From the NCBI GenBank assembly GCA_024224815.1, contig JAAENC010000903.1, positions 1-62,178 of the forward strand: a stretch of 62,178 bases of DNA, in the 5' to 3' direction. This DNA is from Chloroflexota bacterium. Lineage in GTDB: Bacteria; Chloroflexota; Anaerolineae; Anaerolineales; Villigracilaceae. The position numbers were made by a program, and so were the translations under genes. The notes beneath the pieces are model-generated. The model searched no databases and had not been told where the DNA came from. It saw nothing but the letters and a program-made list of their open reading frames with translations. Shown in pieces: positions 25,604-35,744 of this stretch; within the stretch, counting starts at the first letter, position 1, and every line of letters starts with the position of its first letter.

Positions 25604-28522
25604 ATGGCCAAAGAAAATCTAAGAGAGATACCACCAGAAGAATCAACCATTAGCAGAAAGACACGCTATGCCTTTCTTGTAGCAGTTGTGTTTATATTTT
25701 CATCAGTAATCAATTTCGTTATTTCACTTCGACTGAGCATCTCTACGCAAACAGTAGCCTCCTACTTAGACACATTTACTATCCTTATTTTAGGCGTTTT
25801 TGCGGTCATTAGCACGCAAATGATCCGAAAGGGGCAAAAGGATAAAGGAATCTGGCTTTTACTTATCTCTATTGCCACCGCATTAGCTTTTAGAAACTTC
25901 TTCATTGCGGGTTTAGGTATTCTTTTCAGCATCTTAGCAGTCACTTTATTTCCTTTTATCGGCTTTCTTCTAAAACGAAATCAATTTAATCGCTCCCTAA
26001 GCCTTAGTATCGGAGCCGGTTCTTTTTATCTTATTTCTGATGTCCTGGTTTCTCGTTTTTTCTCACCTTATCGCCTAGCAGCAGAAAATGCAGAGTCAAT
26101 AATCAGAACACTCACTGTAACTACGATAATTATAGTGATTGCTTATGGGTACACAATCTATAGACAACATCGCTCTCTCCTTCTATCATCTAAATTAACC
26201 TTAGCAATGGTCTCGGTTGTATTAGTTCCTATCATAGGGCTTAGCTTAGCTGGCTCTGTATCCTTAAAAAACTCTCTAATCCCTCGCCAAAATGATGCTT
26301 TGCGTGTTAAGTCAACTCTTATAGCCCAAAGCATAGAATCCTTAATAAGTATGAATAAAAGCGCCTTGCGCTCAGAAACACAATCGCCAACAATTACAGA
26401 ATATATGGCACTATATACTCAAAACGGAAGAGAGGCAGTTGGCAACAACCTAGAAGAGCAAGTACTCGAAAGCTTACGCTCTTATAAACGAAAAGATATT
26501 CTGTTTATTAAATCCTATGCAATTTTGGATATCTCAGGAAAAAACATTTTCGACACAACCTTGAAAAATATCGGCAATGATGAGAGCGACACAGCATATT
26601 TCACACAAGCGCTCGAAAGCAGACTTCCATTTGCTTCAGATATTATCAACACAAGAGATGTAAATGAATTCTCTCTATACTATAGCGCACCTATTTTTCT
26701 GAACAACGGAGAAATTGCAGGCGTTCTTCGAGCGCAATACAGCCCAAAAATTTTGCGGGAATCTATTAATAATTATCTGGAAGTAGAAGGTTTTAACAAA
26801 GACGAAGTTTTTGTAGCCCTCCTTTCAGAAAGAAAAGTAAAACAAATCGATGCAGAAGACCCACCCTCTGTTTTCATAGTATTAGCAAATGGAAAAGACC
26901 CCGAACTAAACTTCATGTCGGTAACGCCCCTAACAACCAATGTGATCACACCTTTACAAATGGACCGCATTCTTCCTGTTGGTAGTACAGCACAGCTTTC
27001 CTTAGATGTTCCCGGGTTAGACGAAGGCCTGCGCAATAAAAACGCAACCCCCATATTTGAAGCACAAGCCTTCCCCAGAGCCAATACAGAAACAACAGCC
27101 CTTGATATCGTTGCTGTTGCAGAAATAGAAGAAAACAATCTCCCTTGGAGCATTATTCTTTCACAAAAACTAGAAAACTATAATGCTCCTTTTTTACAAC
27201 AAAATGAAACCAGCATTATTCTCGCAATACTCATTGCCATTGGAGCTGTAATTACTGCCTACGCCGGCAGCAAATATCTTGTCGACCCAATTATCACCCT
27301 TGCTAATGCCGCAAATCAAGTTGCGCAAGGTGATCTCAATAAACGTGCAATGATTACCACAGAAGACGAAGTTGGCGATCTAGGCATAGCCTTCAACACC
27401 ATGACTAGCCAACTAAATCTTCTTATCACTACTCTTGAAGAACGTATCGCAGAACGTACACAAACCCTTGAAAGAAGCGAAGAACAACTCCGCGCTGCTG
27501 TTCAGGTTGGCAAAGCCGCAGCATCACTAAGAAACGTAGATGAACTCCTAAAAAATGCTACCGAATTAATTGGTCAACAATTTGGTTTCTACCATGCAGG
27601 CATCTTTCTGATAGATGACTACGGAGAATATGCACGTCTCACAGCTGCTAATAGTGAAGGCGGACACCGAATGCTTGCCCGCGAACACAAGCTAAAAGTA
27701 GGTGCAGAGGGAATTGTAGGATACGTTACCTCAACAGGAGAAGCCCGTATCGCCCTTGATGTTGGGCGTGATGCCGCTTATTTTGATAATCCTGATCTTC
27801 CAAAAACTCGCTCCGAAATGGCCCTCCCTCTCATCGCAGGTGGAAAAATCCTCGGTGCTCTCGATATCCAAAGCACAGAAAGCCAAGCCTTTAGCGAAGC
27901 AGATATTGCATCGCTACAAGTTTTAGCCGATCAAATAGCCATCGCTATTGAAAATGCACATCTTTTTGAAGAAAGCCGTCGATCCTTAGCAGCAGCACAA
28001 AGAGCCTACGGAGAACAGAGTCAACTAGGCTGGCAAGAACTACTACACCAAAAAGAAAATTATGGGTATCGTAGCGCACCTGACGGCAGCATCTTTCCTC
28101 TTGATAAAAACACAGAAGATGAGAGCTTTGATGCAGACGTAGAAGAAAAAGATTTATTACTTGATGAAGAAGGACGAAAAGTTGCTATCCCTATTATGGT
28201 TCGTGGAGAAACAGTAGGTACGATACGCCTTAAGAAGGAAAATAGTGCCGCATCATGGAGAGAGAAAGATTTAGACCTCGCCAAAAACATGACAGAAGAA
28301 CTCAGTAGAGCAATGGACAGCGCACGTCTTTTTGATGAGACAAAGCAACAAGCAGATAGAGAACGCGTTGTTGGCGAAATATCGGACAAAATGCGCGAGA
28401 CAATGAATGTAGAATCTGTCATTCGTTTGGCTGCAGATGAGTTATATAAACTGCTCGGGTTAGAACAAGTTACCATTCATCTCAACCCTGATGAAGAGCA
28501 AAGAAATGAGAAAAGTGTATGA
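25604..28522 (+). CDS. Membrane sensor D: multi-TM plus Cache, HAMP, GAF and partial GAF
   Basis: This 972-residue sensor begins with about six transmembrane segments (about 25-190). One more segment (about 197-217) leads into a large extracellular Cache-like region (about 225-530, with SYAILDISGKNIFDTT and LYYSAPIF). TM8 is about 535-555 and HAMP about 556-610. The GAF at about 640-785 has FYHAGIF and FDNPDLPKTRSEMALPL. A partial GAF with a preceding helix and acidic loop covers about 790-905, and the shared tail about 912-965 (RERVVGEISDKMRETMNV). There is no RxWY pocket motif, so the ligand class differs from sensor C. Its stop overlaps the next start in ATGA. There is no kinase domain. 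Confidence 0.87.
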   Translation: MAKENLREIPPEESTISRKTRYAFLVAVVFIFSSVINFVISLRLSISTQTVASYLDTFTILILGVFAVISTQMIRKGQKDKGIWLLLISIATALAFRNFFIAGLGILFSILAVTLFPFIGFLLKRNQFNRSLSLSIGAGSFYLISDVLVSRFFSPYRLAAENAESIIRTLTVTTIIIVIAYGYTIYRQHRSLLLSSKLTLAMVSVVLVPIIGLSLAGSVSLKNSLIPRQNDALRVKSTLIAQSIESLISMNKSALRSETQSPTITEYMALYTQNGREAVGNNLEEQVLESLRSYKRKDILFIKSYAILDISGKNIFDTTLKNIGNDESDTAYFTQALESRLPFASDIINTRDVNEFSLYYSAPIFLNNGEIAGVLRAQYSPKILRESINNYLEVEGFNKDEVFVALLSERKVKQIDAEDPPSVFIVLANGKDPELNFMSVTPLTTNVITPLQMDRILPVGSTAQLSLDVPGLDEGLRNKNATPIFEAQAFPRANTETTALDIVAVAEIEENNLPWSIILSQKLENYNAPFLQQNETSIILAILIAIGAVITAYAGSKYLVDPIITLANAANQVAQGDLNKRAMITTEDEVGDLGIAFNTMTSQLNLLITTLEERIAERTQTLERSEEQLRAAVQVGKAAASLRNVDELLKNATELIGQQFGFYHAGIFLIDDYGEYARLTAANSEGGHRMLAREHKLKVGAEGIVGYVTSTGEARIALDVGRDAAYFDNPDLPKTRSEMALPLIAGGKILGALDIQSTESQAFSEADIASLQVLADQIAIAIENAHLFEESRRSLAAAQRAYGEQSQLGWQELLHQKENYGYRSAPDGSIFPLDKNTEDESFDADVEEKDLLLDEEGRKVAIPIMVRGETVGTIRLKKENSAASWREKDLDLAKNMTEELSRAMDSARLFDETKQQADRERVVGEISDKMRETMNVESVIRLAADELYKLLGLEQVTIHLNPDEEQRNEKSV

Positions 28523-30198
28523 TATCTAAAGTCACAAACCCTCAAGAAGGAATCAATGCCTTGCAGGATTGGAGAGAAGAAGTATTCCTGAAAATCATTA
28601 GGATAATCGGTGTTGCAGGAACGTTCGCCTACGTCATTGGCATCGCCTTGGAATATAAAAATCTTTTTTCTAATCTTGGCTTCTTCTTCGCGTACTCTTT
28701 GGCTTATGTTTTTATTATGGTTGCGGCATATATTCCTCGTATATCAACGGTATACCGCACTTATATTTTTACATTTGTAATAGCACTACTTGGTGTTGTA
28801 ACTTCAGTAGAAAAAGCAGCTATTGGAGATGGCCGTATCTGGTTACTTTTGGCTGTTTTTTTGGCTACGGTCTTTTTAGGACGAAGAGCTGGCTTGGTTT
28901 ATGTTCTTGTCACTACATTAGCTTGGGCTCTTACTGGTACTTTTTTTGCTAGTTCAGCTCTTCAGAAACCTAGCATAGATCAATTTTCTTTTGGGATATG
29001 GTCTGGAACAACAGTCACTTTTGTTGTGGTTGGCATTATCACAGTGCTAACTGTCAATGCTCTTTCTGTTCACCTTAGCCAAAATGTTGATAGAAAAGCG
29101 GCTTTGGTCGAAATATCAGAGGCGCAAAGCAAAAAACTTCAAGAACAGCACCTAGCGCTTGAAAGACGGTCAAAAATGTTAGAGGCTGCTTCAGGCATTG
29201 TCAAAAAATTGACTGGCTTAGAAAAATATGAGGATATTCTTGAACGAGTCCCGAATTTGACGAGCGAGTTCTTTTCCCTAAATAGTGCTTCTATCTTTTT
29301 GCTTGAAACGGAAAGCTCTCTTTATTTGGCATCCTCTAGCGAGTGGAATGAGCAAGATAAAAACAGGGGCGTTTTCTCTCTATCTATCAATGAAGATATT
29401 GTAGGGATGGCTGTCACTGAAAATGTCTCTTATTCCAATATAGATTCCGATGCAGGTTTAAAAACAACATTGGCAGAAACAAATTCTTATGTCGCAATTC
29501 CTTTGCATGGGCGAAAAGAGCTCCTTGGGGCATTGGTCCTTCAGAGCAAAGATGAAGATGCTTTTGGAGAGGAACGAGTAAATATTTTAGAGAATTTTGT
29601 TGAGCAGGTTGCTCTTTTACTCGAAAATGCCAAGCTTTTTACACAAAGAGAAAAAGCTCTGGAAGCTGAACGACGCGCTTATGGGCAAATTACTGAAAGG
29701 GCCTGGAGTGAATTTGTGTCTAACCAAGAGTTTGGCGCGTATAGGCGAGATGCAAATGGTCTATCGGTTCTTCCGGAAGGAACGGCTCTTCACTCTGATG
29801 AGAGTGAGATTGAGTATGAGCATGTCCCTATTCGAATTCGCGGGAAGGTAGTTGGGTATATTGATGCCCATAAACCAAAAGACCGTGCCTGGACAGCTTC
29901 TGAAAGAGAGTCGTTGCGTATTTTGACTACTCGTCTGGAAACAGCTATAGATGGTGCGCGCCTTTACGAAGAGGCGCAAGAAAACGCTGAGCGAGATCGT
30001 ATTATTAGCGAAACATCAACCCGGCTAAGAGAAAGTTTAGATGTTGAAGGTGTTCTCAAAATAGCAGCGAGTGAGCTACAAAAGAAATTGGGTATCGCGG
30101 AGGCAGAGGTCTGGTTAGACGCTGATTATTTACAGGATAAAGACGCTGCTTCGCAACTAGAAAATGGCTACGAAGAAAGTACGGAGAAAACAGAATGA
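28519..30198 (+). CDS. Membrane sensor E: multi-TM, GAF and partial GAF, no HAMP
   Basis: This 559-residue protein has about six transmembrane segments (about 28-185) and then a coiled coil (about 190-225, SEAQSKKLQEQHLALERR) in place of HAMP. A divergent GAF domain (about 235-370) has LNSASIFLL instead of YYHAGIF and lacks the FDNP signature. The partial GAF with its Tyr/Trp-rich leading helix (AYGQITERAWSEF) is at about 378-485, and the shared tail at about 490-535 (RDRIISETSTRLRESLDV). ATGA overlaps at both ends tie it to its neighbours in translation. With no extracellular domain, it may sense a membrane state or a small molecule through its helices or GAF. No output domain is present. 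Confidence 0.86.
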   Translation: MISKVTNPQEGINALQDWREEVFLKIIRIIGVAGTFAYVIGIALEYKNLFSNLGFFFAYSLAYVFIMVAAYIPRISTVYRTYIFTFVIALLGVVTSVEKAAIGDGRIWLLLAVFLATVFLGRRAGLVYVLVTTLAWALTGTFFASSALQKPSIDQFSFGIWSGTTVTFVVVGIITVLTVNALSVHLSQNVDRKAALVEISEAQSKKLQEQHLALERRSKMLEAASGIVKKLTGLEKYEDILERVPNLTSEFFSLNSASIFLLETESSLYLASSSEWNEQDKNRGVFSLSINEDIVGMAVTENVSYSNIDSDAGLKTTLAETNSYVAIPLHGRKELLGALVLQSKDEDAFGEERVNILENFVEQVALLLENAKLFTQREKALEAERRAYGQITERAWSEFVSNQEFGAYRRDANGLSVLPEGTALHSDESEIEYEHVPIRIRGKVVGYIDAHKPKDRAWTASERESLRILTTRLETAIDGARLYEEAQENAERDRIISETSTRLRESLDVEGVLKIAASELQKKLGIAEAEVWLDADYLQDKDAASQLENGYEESTEKTE

Positions 30199-32912
30199 GT
30201 GAAGCTCCACAAAGACAATCTCTTGAAGAGTCAAGGAATTTCCAAATAGGTAATTGGACACTAGCGATTATTGGTATTGTCTATTTTATCTTTTTTGGAT
30301 TTTCAGCTCTTATCCCTCTCCGCCGAGGTCATTTCCTCTGGTCTGATATTCTCTTTTTGATATTAACTGGGGCAACCTTTGTCTCGGTAGTTATTGGCAT
30401 TGTTTTTATCCGCAGAGGACGTTACGCACTTGCAACAAGCTTGGTCTTTGTCACCAGTCTTCTTCCCCCTGTGGGAGCGGCAGTCATCCTCGAAAATACT
30501 TCCCTGCTTGCATCCTCGCTTGTGCTTCTTACCTCTTTCTATTTCTTTTTCTGGGTCTTGCCTAAAAAGAATCGCTCATTGGCGTTATGGGCCGGCATTG
30601 CTGTGATTCTTGTTTCAGTCCTGGTTGATATAATAAATCCTGCCTTCCAAAAGGAAACCGAAGGAATAGAGAAACTGGCCCCAATTGTTATTAGTATCAC
30701 GGGAGCAGCTTTTCTCGCTTTGCTTATGTGGCAAGTTTGGCGTAGAAATATCAGACCAAAATTGCTTGTCGCTATATTTGTAATACTTGGTGTTGTTGTT
30801 TTCTTCCAGACCGGCGTAAACTTGCGTCTTTCCAGAGAATTAAGCGAAAAGGAAGAAACAAACCACCTCTTTTTTCTATACGAATCATATAATGACTATG
30901 TAGACGCTCAAGCTGTTTCATCGGCAGCGCTTTCCTTAAGTTATGCTGACAGGGATGACATCAAAGATCTCTATCTCGCTCAAGATCGAGATGCTTTATT
31001 TACGCTTTTATCTCCGATTTTCGAGAGACTGAAAGAAGAAAACAATATTCGTCATCTCTATATTGAAAATCCTGACGGCACTGTTTTTATTCGTATTCAC
31101 AATAGAGATAATTATGGTGATGATGTTACTTACAGGCATACAGCAGCAGCGGCTTTAAAAACACAAGAAACTGTAGCTGGTGTGGAAGTCGGGCCAGGGC
31201 GCATCGGTATACGAAGTGTTTCTCCTCTTTTAAAAGATGGAAGCTTTATAGGCATGGTAGAAGTTGGGTTGGATTACGATCAGGCTTTTGTAGATGATTT
31301 TAAAGAACGCTCAAATGCAGATTACAACCTGTGGATAACCTATGAAGCCGCAGAAACACCCGGGTTGAAACCTGATGACCACCACTCAGTACCAACCGAA
31401 AAAGTTTTTCATTATGTCAGTTCATCTGAAGAGCTAATTTCCTTGCCCATCCCTTCTGATGTTTATGACCATGTTTTAGAAACAAAAGAGCCTTCTGTCC
31501 AGTTTGTTTCTATGGAAAACGAAGAATTAGCTGTGATTGTTGCGCCTATGCTAGCTTACGAAGGGCGTGTCATTGGTATTGTTGAAATTATTGAATCACG
31601 TACAGAAACATTAGCAGCTATTGCCCAAACCAGGCAATCTGTTTTGATTCCCGCAGCTCTACTAACTCTAATGGGCTTGCTAATTTTGGGCTTTGCCATC
31701 AACCAGGTTGTGCTACGGCCTGTCGGAGATCTAATAACTGTTGCGCAAAAACAAATTGCAGGTGACCTCTCTGCTCGTGTTGAAAAACTTCCGCCAGATG
31801 AGTTTGGGAACCTTGGAGAAACCCTTAATGCCCTGTCTCAGCAACTTGATCATACACTAAAAGATCAAGAAAGAGTTATAGCAGAACGTACAAGAAGTCT
31901 TGAAGAGCACTCTGCTTATCTAGAAAGCTCTGCTGAAGTTAGCCGGCAAATCGCAGCAATCACAACCCCTGAAGAGCTTATCAATGAGGTTGTTGCTCGA
32001 ATACAAAGTGCATTTAATTTATATTATGTCGGTTTATTCCTTGTAGACAAAAGCAATCAATGGGCCGTTCTAGAGGCTGGAACAGGTGAAGCAGGAAAAA
32101 AGATGCTGGCTAGTAACCATCGCCTGAGAATCGGAGAGGGCATGATTGGATGGTCTGTGAAAAACGCAAAATCTCGTATTGCATTAGACGTAGGCGAGGA
32201 TGCTGTTCATTTTGAAAACCCAGTTTTGACAGAAACACGCTCTGAAGGGGCACTCCCCCTCCGTTCACGTGGGCGAGTACTTGGGGCACTCACTATCCAG
32301 AGTGCCGAAGCTGAAGCGTTTACGCCTGAGATCATTAATACTTTGCAATCAATGGCTGACCAAGTTGGAATCGCGCTTGATAATGCTGAATTATTTGCCA
32401 AAAGTGAAGCTGCATTAAGCGCCGAGCGAAAGGCCTATGGCTACTTAAGCGAAAAAGACTGGCTTGCGCTACTGCTCAAAAAAGAAATCCCCTCTTATGT
32501 CTCGATAAAAGGTACGGGAATACAATTAGCAAAAGGTCACAAGAAGCCTATCGTTTCAGAAAACAAACAGGTGCTTGATGATGAGGGCTTAACAGCAATT
32601 ATCCCCATAAAAGTAGAAGGACGCATTTTGGGTGGTGTTAAATTACGCAAAGGAAAAGAACAAGGTGCTTGGACAAAAAAAGAATTGGGATTAGCAGAAA
32701 TCTTGATTGAGCGTCCTTTAAGTGTTGCTCTCGAAGGAGCTCGTCTCTTCGAACAGACTCAACGCCGTGCAGCGCAAGAGCGTGTTGTTGGTGAGAGTGC
32801 GGCGCGAATCAGAGAAACCTTGGATATAGAAAGCGTTCTTCAAACAGCAGCCCAAGAGCTTCATAAAATTCTTGGAAAAGTAGAAACAGAAATCTGGATA
32901 GACGCGGAATAG
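30195..32912 (+). CDS. Membrane sensor F: multi-TM, dCache_3-like, HAMP, GAF
   Basis: This 905-residue sensor has about six N-terminal transmembrane segments, a seventh at about 190-212, and an extracellular double-Cache region at about 215-475. The stretch IRIHNRDNYGDDVTYRH, then VAGVEVGPGRIGIRSVSPL and GMVEVGLDYD, is typical of the dCache_3 type. TM8 is about 482-502, HAMP about 503-555 and GAF about 590-735 (LYYVGLFLVD, FENPVLTETRSEGALPLRSRGRVLGAL). A partial GAF and the shared tail (QERVVGESAARIRETLDI, about 848-900) complete it. The GAF region is very close to that of sensor G, which points to tandem duplication. It starts with an ATGA overlap. There is no kinase domain. Confidence 0.87.
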   Translation: MSEAPQRQSLEESRNFQIGNWTLAIIGIVYFIFFGFSALIPLRRGHFLWSDILFLILTGATFVSVVIGIVFIRRGRYALATSLVFVTSLLPPVGAAVILENTSLLASSLVLLTSFYFFFWVLPKKNRSLALWAGIAVILVSVLVDIINPAFQKETEGIEKLAPIVISITGAAFLALLMWQVWRRNIRPKLLVAIFVILGVVVFFQTGVNLRLSRELSEKEETNHLFFLYESYNDYVDAQAVSSAALSLSYADRDDIKDLYLAQDRDALFTLLSPIFERLKEENNIRHLYIENPDGTVFIRIHNRDNYGDDVTYRHTAAAALKTQETVAGVEVGPGRIGIRSVSPLLKDGSFIGMVEVGLDYDQAFVDDFKERSNADYNLWITYEAAETPGLKPDDHHSVPTEKVFHYVSSSEELISLPIPSDVYDHVLETKEPSVQFVSMENEELAVIVAPMLAYEGRVIGIVEIIESRTETLAAIAQTRQSVLIPAALLTLMGLLILGFAINQVVLRPVGDLITVAQKQIAGDLSARVEKLPPDEFGNLGETLNALSQQLDHTLKDQERVIAERTRSLEEHSAYLESSAEVSRQIAAITTPEELINEVVARIQSAFNLYYVGLFLVDKSNQWAVLEAGTGEAGKKMLASNHRLRIGEGMIGWSVKNAKSRIALDVGEDAVHFENPVLTETRSEGALPLRSRGRVLGALTIQSAEAEAFTPEIINTLQSMADQVGIALDNAELFAKSEAALSAERKAYGYLSEKDWLALLLKKEIPSYVSIKGTGIQLAKGHKKPIVSENKQVLDDEGLTAIIPIKVEGRILGGVKLRKGKEQGAWTKKELGLAEILIERPLSVALEGARLFEQTQRRAAQERVVGESAARIRETLDIESVLQTAAQELHKILGKVETEIWIDAE

Positions 32913-32921
32913 AGAGTTCTT

Positions 32922-35735
32922 ATGACAATAAATTCATCTTATCCACAAGAAGAAACACTCGCTAAGCAAAGAAAAAATGCTCTGCAGATATCCTTGGCCA
33001 CTTTTTTTATAACTGGATTAATTGCAATATTTTTTTCATTTTTTGGTGCGATAGAAGCTAGTCGATGGGCTATTGATTCAGCAAATACCCTCGCATTAAT
33101 TATTTCCATGTCGAGCTTGTTTAGTGTTTTGCTTAATCATCGAGGGCGCTTTCAATTAGGCATCATAGTACTTCTGTTTGGCTTCTCTTTCGCCTTGATA
33201 ATGGTTGCGCTTTTTACAGGGGGCATGGATATTCTTCTTGTAGGTTTGGTTCTTGTTGTTTTCTTTGGTATTGCAAGCTCAACCTTATCTAGAAAGATGG
33301 CGAATCGAGCTATTCAAGGCAGTTTTTTTCTGGCGACTTTGTTTGTAATAAATGGTTATTTTGAGCCTTTTGATCGCGCATATTATTCCAACAATAGAGA
33401 AATAACAATTGCCACGCTCTTATTTACTTTGTTCTATGGCGTACTAATTTATCGACAATATTCTTCTTATACTTTACGCACAAAATTAGTTGTAGTATTT
33501 GTTTTTTTGAGCACCGTCGGCATTAGTATTGCATTTCTTTTTGCTAACTTTGATATGCAGCAAGCTCTAGAAGAAAACGCCCAAAGTAGGCTGCTAGCAA
33601 AGGCAACAGCCTCTGCTAGCAAGATCGATGCGTATCTAAATTATCGAGAGGAGACAGTGGCCACAACATCCACCTACTTGGATTTGCGCGCATATCTTTT
33701 GCTTTCCCCTGAGCAACGTCTGAACTCTCAAATTCACAGGCAAACACTAAATATCCTCTATGCTGTTGCAAATAGAGACTCGGATGCCCTATCCTATGGT
33801 CTTCTTGATTTAGAAGGTGTGAATATAGCAGATTCAAATAGTAAAAAGGTTGGGCTTAGTGAAGCTGACCAAGATTACTTTCAGCTTGCTCTGAACGCCA
33901 AGAAAACCTACATTTCACCTGTGCGTTACTTGTCTGATGATAACAAAGGCGTTTTATTTATTAGCTCCCCCATCAACAATGACATGGGCGTTATAACAGG
34001 AATTCTTCGCGCAGAATTCCGAGCGTCAATACTGCAAGAATTACTAGCTGAGCAAGAGGATATCGGGGGAGAAGGTGCTTTTTCAATTTTATTTGATAGC
34101 AACCACATTGTTTTAGCACATGACTATACATCAGATCTAAGAGGGAAAATTCCTTTTTCTGCTGACGAGGATGAGATAATCCGGCTCAGAGAAAACTTAC
34201 TCTTACCTCCCACCCTCTCTGACGATCAATTATCTCTTGATATAAAAGCTGTTGAAGATGGTCTTGCAAACCTTGCTATCACGCCCTATTTTTCAAGTGA
34301 GGAAACTTCACTTGGCTTTGCTCTTTCTGGGGCAATAACACAGCTAGATGCTGTTCCTTGGCTTATTGTTGCAGCACAACCGGAACAAAATTTCCTTGCG
34401 CCAATAGAAAGACAAGAACAAAGATTTTTATTTGCAGCCATTGCTATGATTTTATTTGGTGCACTCACCGCTATAGGCGTTGCTAATGTCCTTGTTGCTC
34501 CAATCCTCCAATTACAAAATACGGCCCAGCAATTCTCAGAAGGTGACCTAAAAGCCAAAGCTATAGTAAACACAAATGATGAAATCGGTGTGTTAGCGAC
34601 AACGTTTAATGCCTTGACCTCACAACTTCGCGGCACAGTTGAAACATTAGAAGTTCGCATTGAAGAACGAACGGAAGACCTTGCGGTGCGAACTAGCTAT
34701 CTTGAGAGTGCTGCTGAAATTAGCCACGCAGTCAGCTCCATTATGGATCCTGATGCTCTTGCGGCGGAAGTAACTGAGCTTATCAAAGAACGATTTGATC
34801 TATATTATGCGGGCCTTTTCCTTGTAGATGAAAACAAGGAGTGGGCAATACTCCAGGCTGGAACAGGCGAAGCCGGACAGAAAATGGTAGAGAACAATCA
34901 CAAGATAAAAATAGGGGAGGGTATGATCGGCTGGTCTATAGAAAATGCAGAATCGCGTATTGCGTTGGACGTAGGTGATGATGCTGTTCGATTTGAAAAC
35001 CCACATCTTCCCGAAACACGTTCTGAAGGCGCCTTACCCCTTCGCTCACGAGGGCGCGTACTGGGTGCTTTAACTGTACAAAGCACCGAAGAAGCTGCCT
35101 TTGATGAATCAATTATCACTACATTTCAAACAATGACAGACCAAATAGCGATCGCTTTCGATAATGCAGAACTTTTTGCTAAAGCTGAAGATGCTTTGCT
35201 ATCGGAGCGTAGGGCTTATGGCCAGTTTAGCCAACAATCATGGCAAGCGCTAACAGAAAACCAATCTATACCGCGATTCATCGTAAAAGAAGATGGTAGA
35301 GCAAGCACAGTCTCTAACGAGGAGAAAACGATTGATGTTGCTCAAGTAGCAAAAAAGGGCCAGCCAGTACAAGGTGATGACCTAACTGTTGTTATGCCAA
35401 TTAAAAATCGAGAATATGTGCTTGGTGGCATAAAGATTCGAAAAAAGGAGGGTGCAAGCCCTTGGTCTACAGAAGAATTATCTGTGATCGAATCTATTTC
35501 GGAGCAATTAAGCGTAGCTTTGGAAAGTGCTCGTCTCTTTGACCAAACACAACGTAAAGCACAGCGTGAAGCAATTATCTCTGACATTTCAGCGAAAATT
35601 GGTGAGTCCAGAAGCGTAGATGCAATTATCAATACGACAATAAAAGAGCTTGGCGATGCTCTTAATAGCCCAGCGGTTTCCTTCCATTTGCAAGAGCATT
35701 CCCTTTCTTCTGAAAAGAAGGATAAAGATGAATAA
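32922..35735 (+). CDS. Membrane sensor G: multi-TM, Cache, HAMP, GAF
   Basis: This 937-residue sensor has about six transmembrane segments (about 22-180), a further one at about 186-208, an extracellular Cache-like domain at about 210-495 (SYGLLDLEGVNIADS, VLFISSPIN, GVITGILRAEF), a membrane segment at about 500-525 and HAMP at about 525-580. The GAF (about 612-755) carries LYYAGLFLVD, FENPHLPETRSEGALPLRSRGRVLGAL. A partial GAF and the shared tail follow (REAIISDISAKIGESRSV, about 880-930). Its cytoplasmic half is the closest relative of sensor F, while the extracellular part differs clearly. The start lies 9 bases after the previous stop. There is no kinase domain. Confidence 0.87.
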   Translation: MTINSSYPQEETLAKQRKNALQISLATFFITGLIAIFFSFFGAIEASRWAIDSANTLALIISMSSLFSVLLNHRGRFQLGIIVLLFGFSFALIMVALFTGGMDILLVGLVLVVFFGIASSTLSRKMANRAIQGSFFLATLFVINGYFEPFDRAYYSNNREITIATLLFTLFYGVLIYRQYSSYTLRTKLVVVFVFLSTVGISIAFLFANFDMQQALEENAQSRLLAKATASASKIDAYLNYREETVATTSTYLDLRAYLLLSPEQRLNSQIHRQTLNILYAVANRDSDALSYGLLDLEGVNIADSNSKKVGLSEADQDYFQLALNAKKTYISPVRYLSDDNKGVLFISSPINNDMGVITGILRAEFRASILQELLAEQEDIGGEGAFSILFDSNHIVLAHDYTSDLRGKIPFSADEDEIIRLRENLLLPPTLSDDQLSLDIKAVEDGLANLAITPYFSSEETSLGFALSGAITQLDAVPWLIVAAQPEQNFLAPIERQEQRFLFAAIAMILFGALTAIGVANVLVAPILQLQNTAQQFSEGDLKAKAIVNTNDEIGVLATTFNALTSQLRGTVETLEVRIEERTEDLAVRTSYLESAAEISHAVSSIMDPDALAAEVTELIKERFDLYYAGLFLVDENKEWAILQAGTGEAGQKMVENNHKIKIGEGMIGWSIENAESRIALDVGDDAVRFENPHLPETRSEGALPLRSRGRVLGALTVQSTEEAAFDESIITTFQTMTDQIAIAFDNAELFAKAEDALLSERRAYGQFSQQSWQALTENQSIPRFIVKEDGRASTVSNEEKTIDVAQVAKKGQPVQGDDLTVVMPIKNREYVLGGIKIRKKEGASPWSTEELSVIESISEQLSVALESARLFDQTQRKAQREAIISDISAKIGESRSVDAIINTTIKELGDALNSPAVSFHLQEHSLSSEKKDKDE

Positions 35736-35744
35736 GGACGAGCA

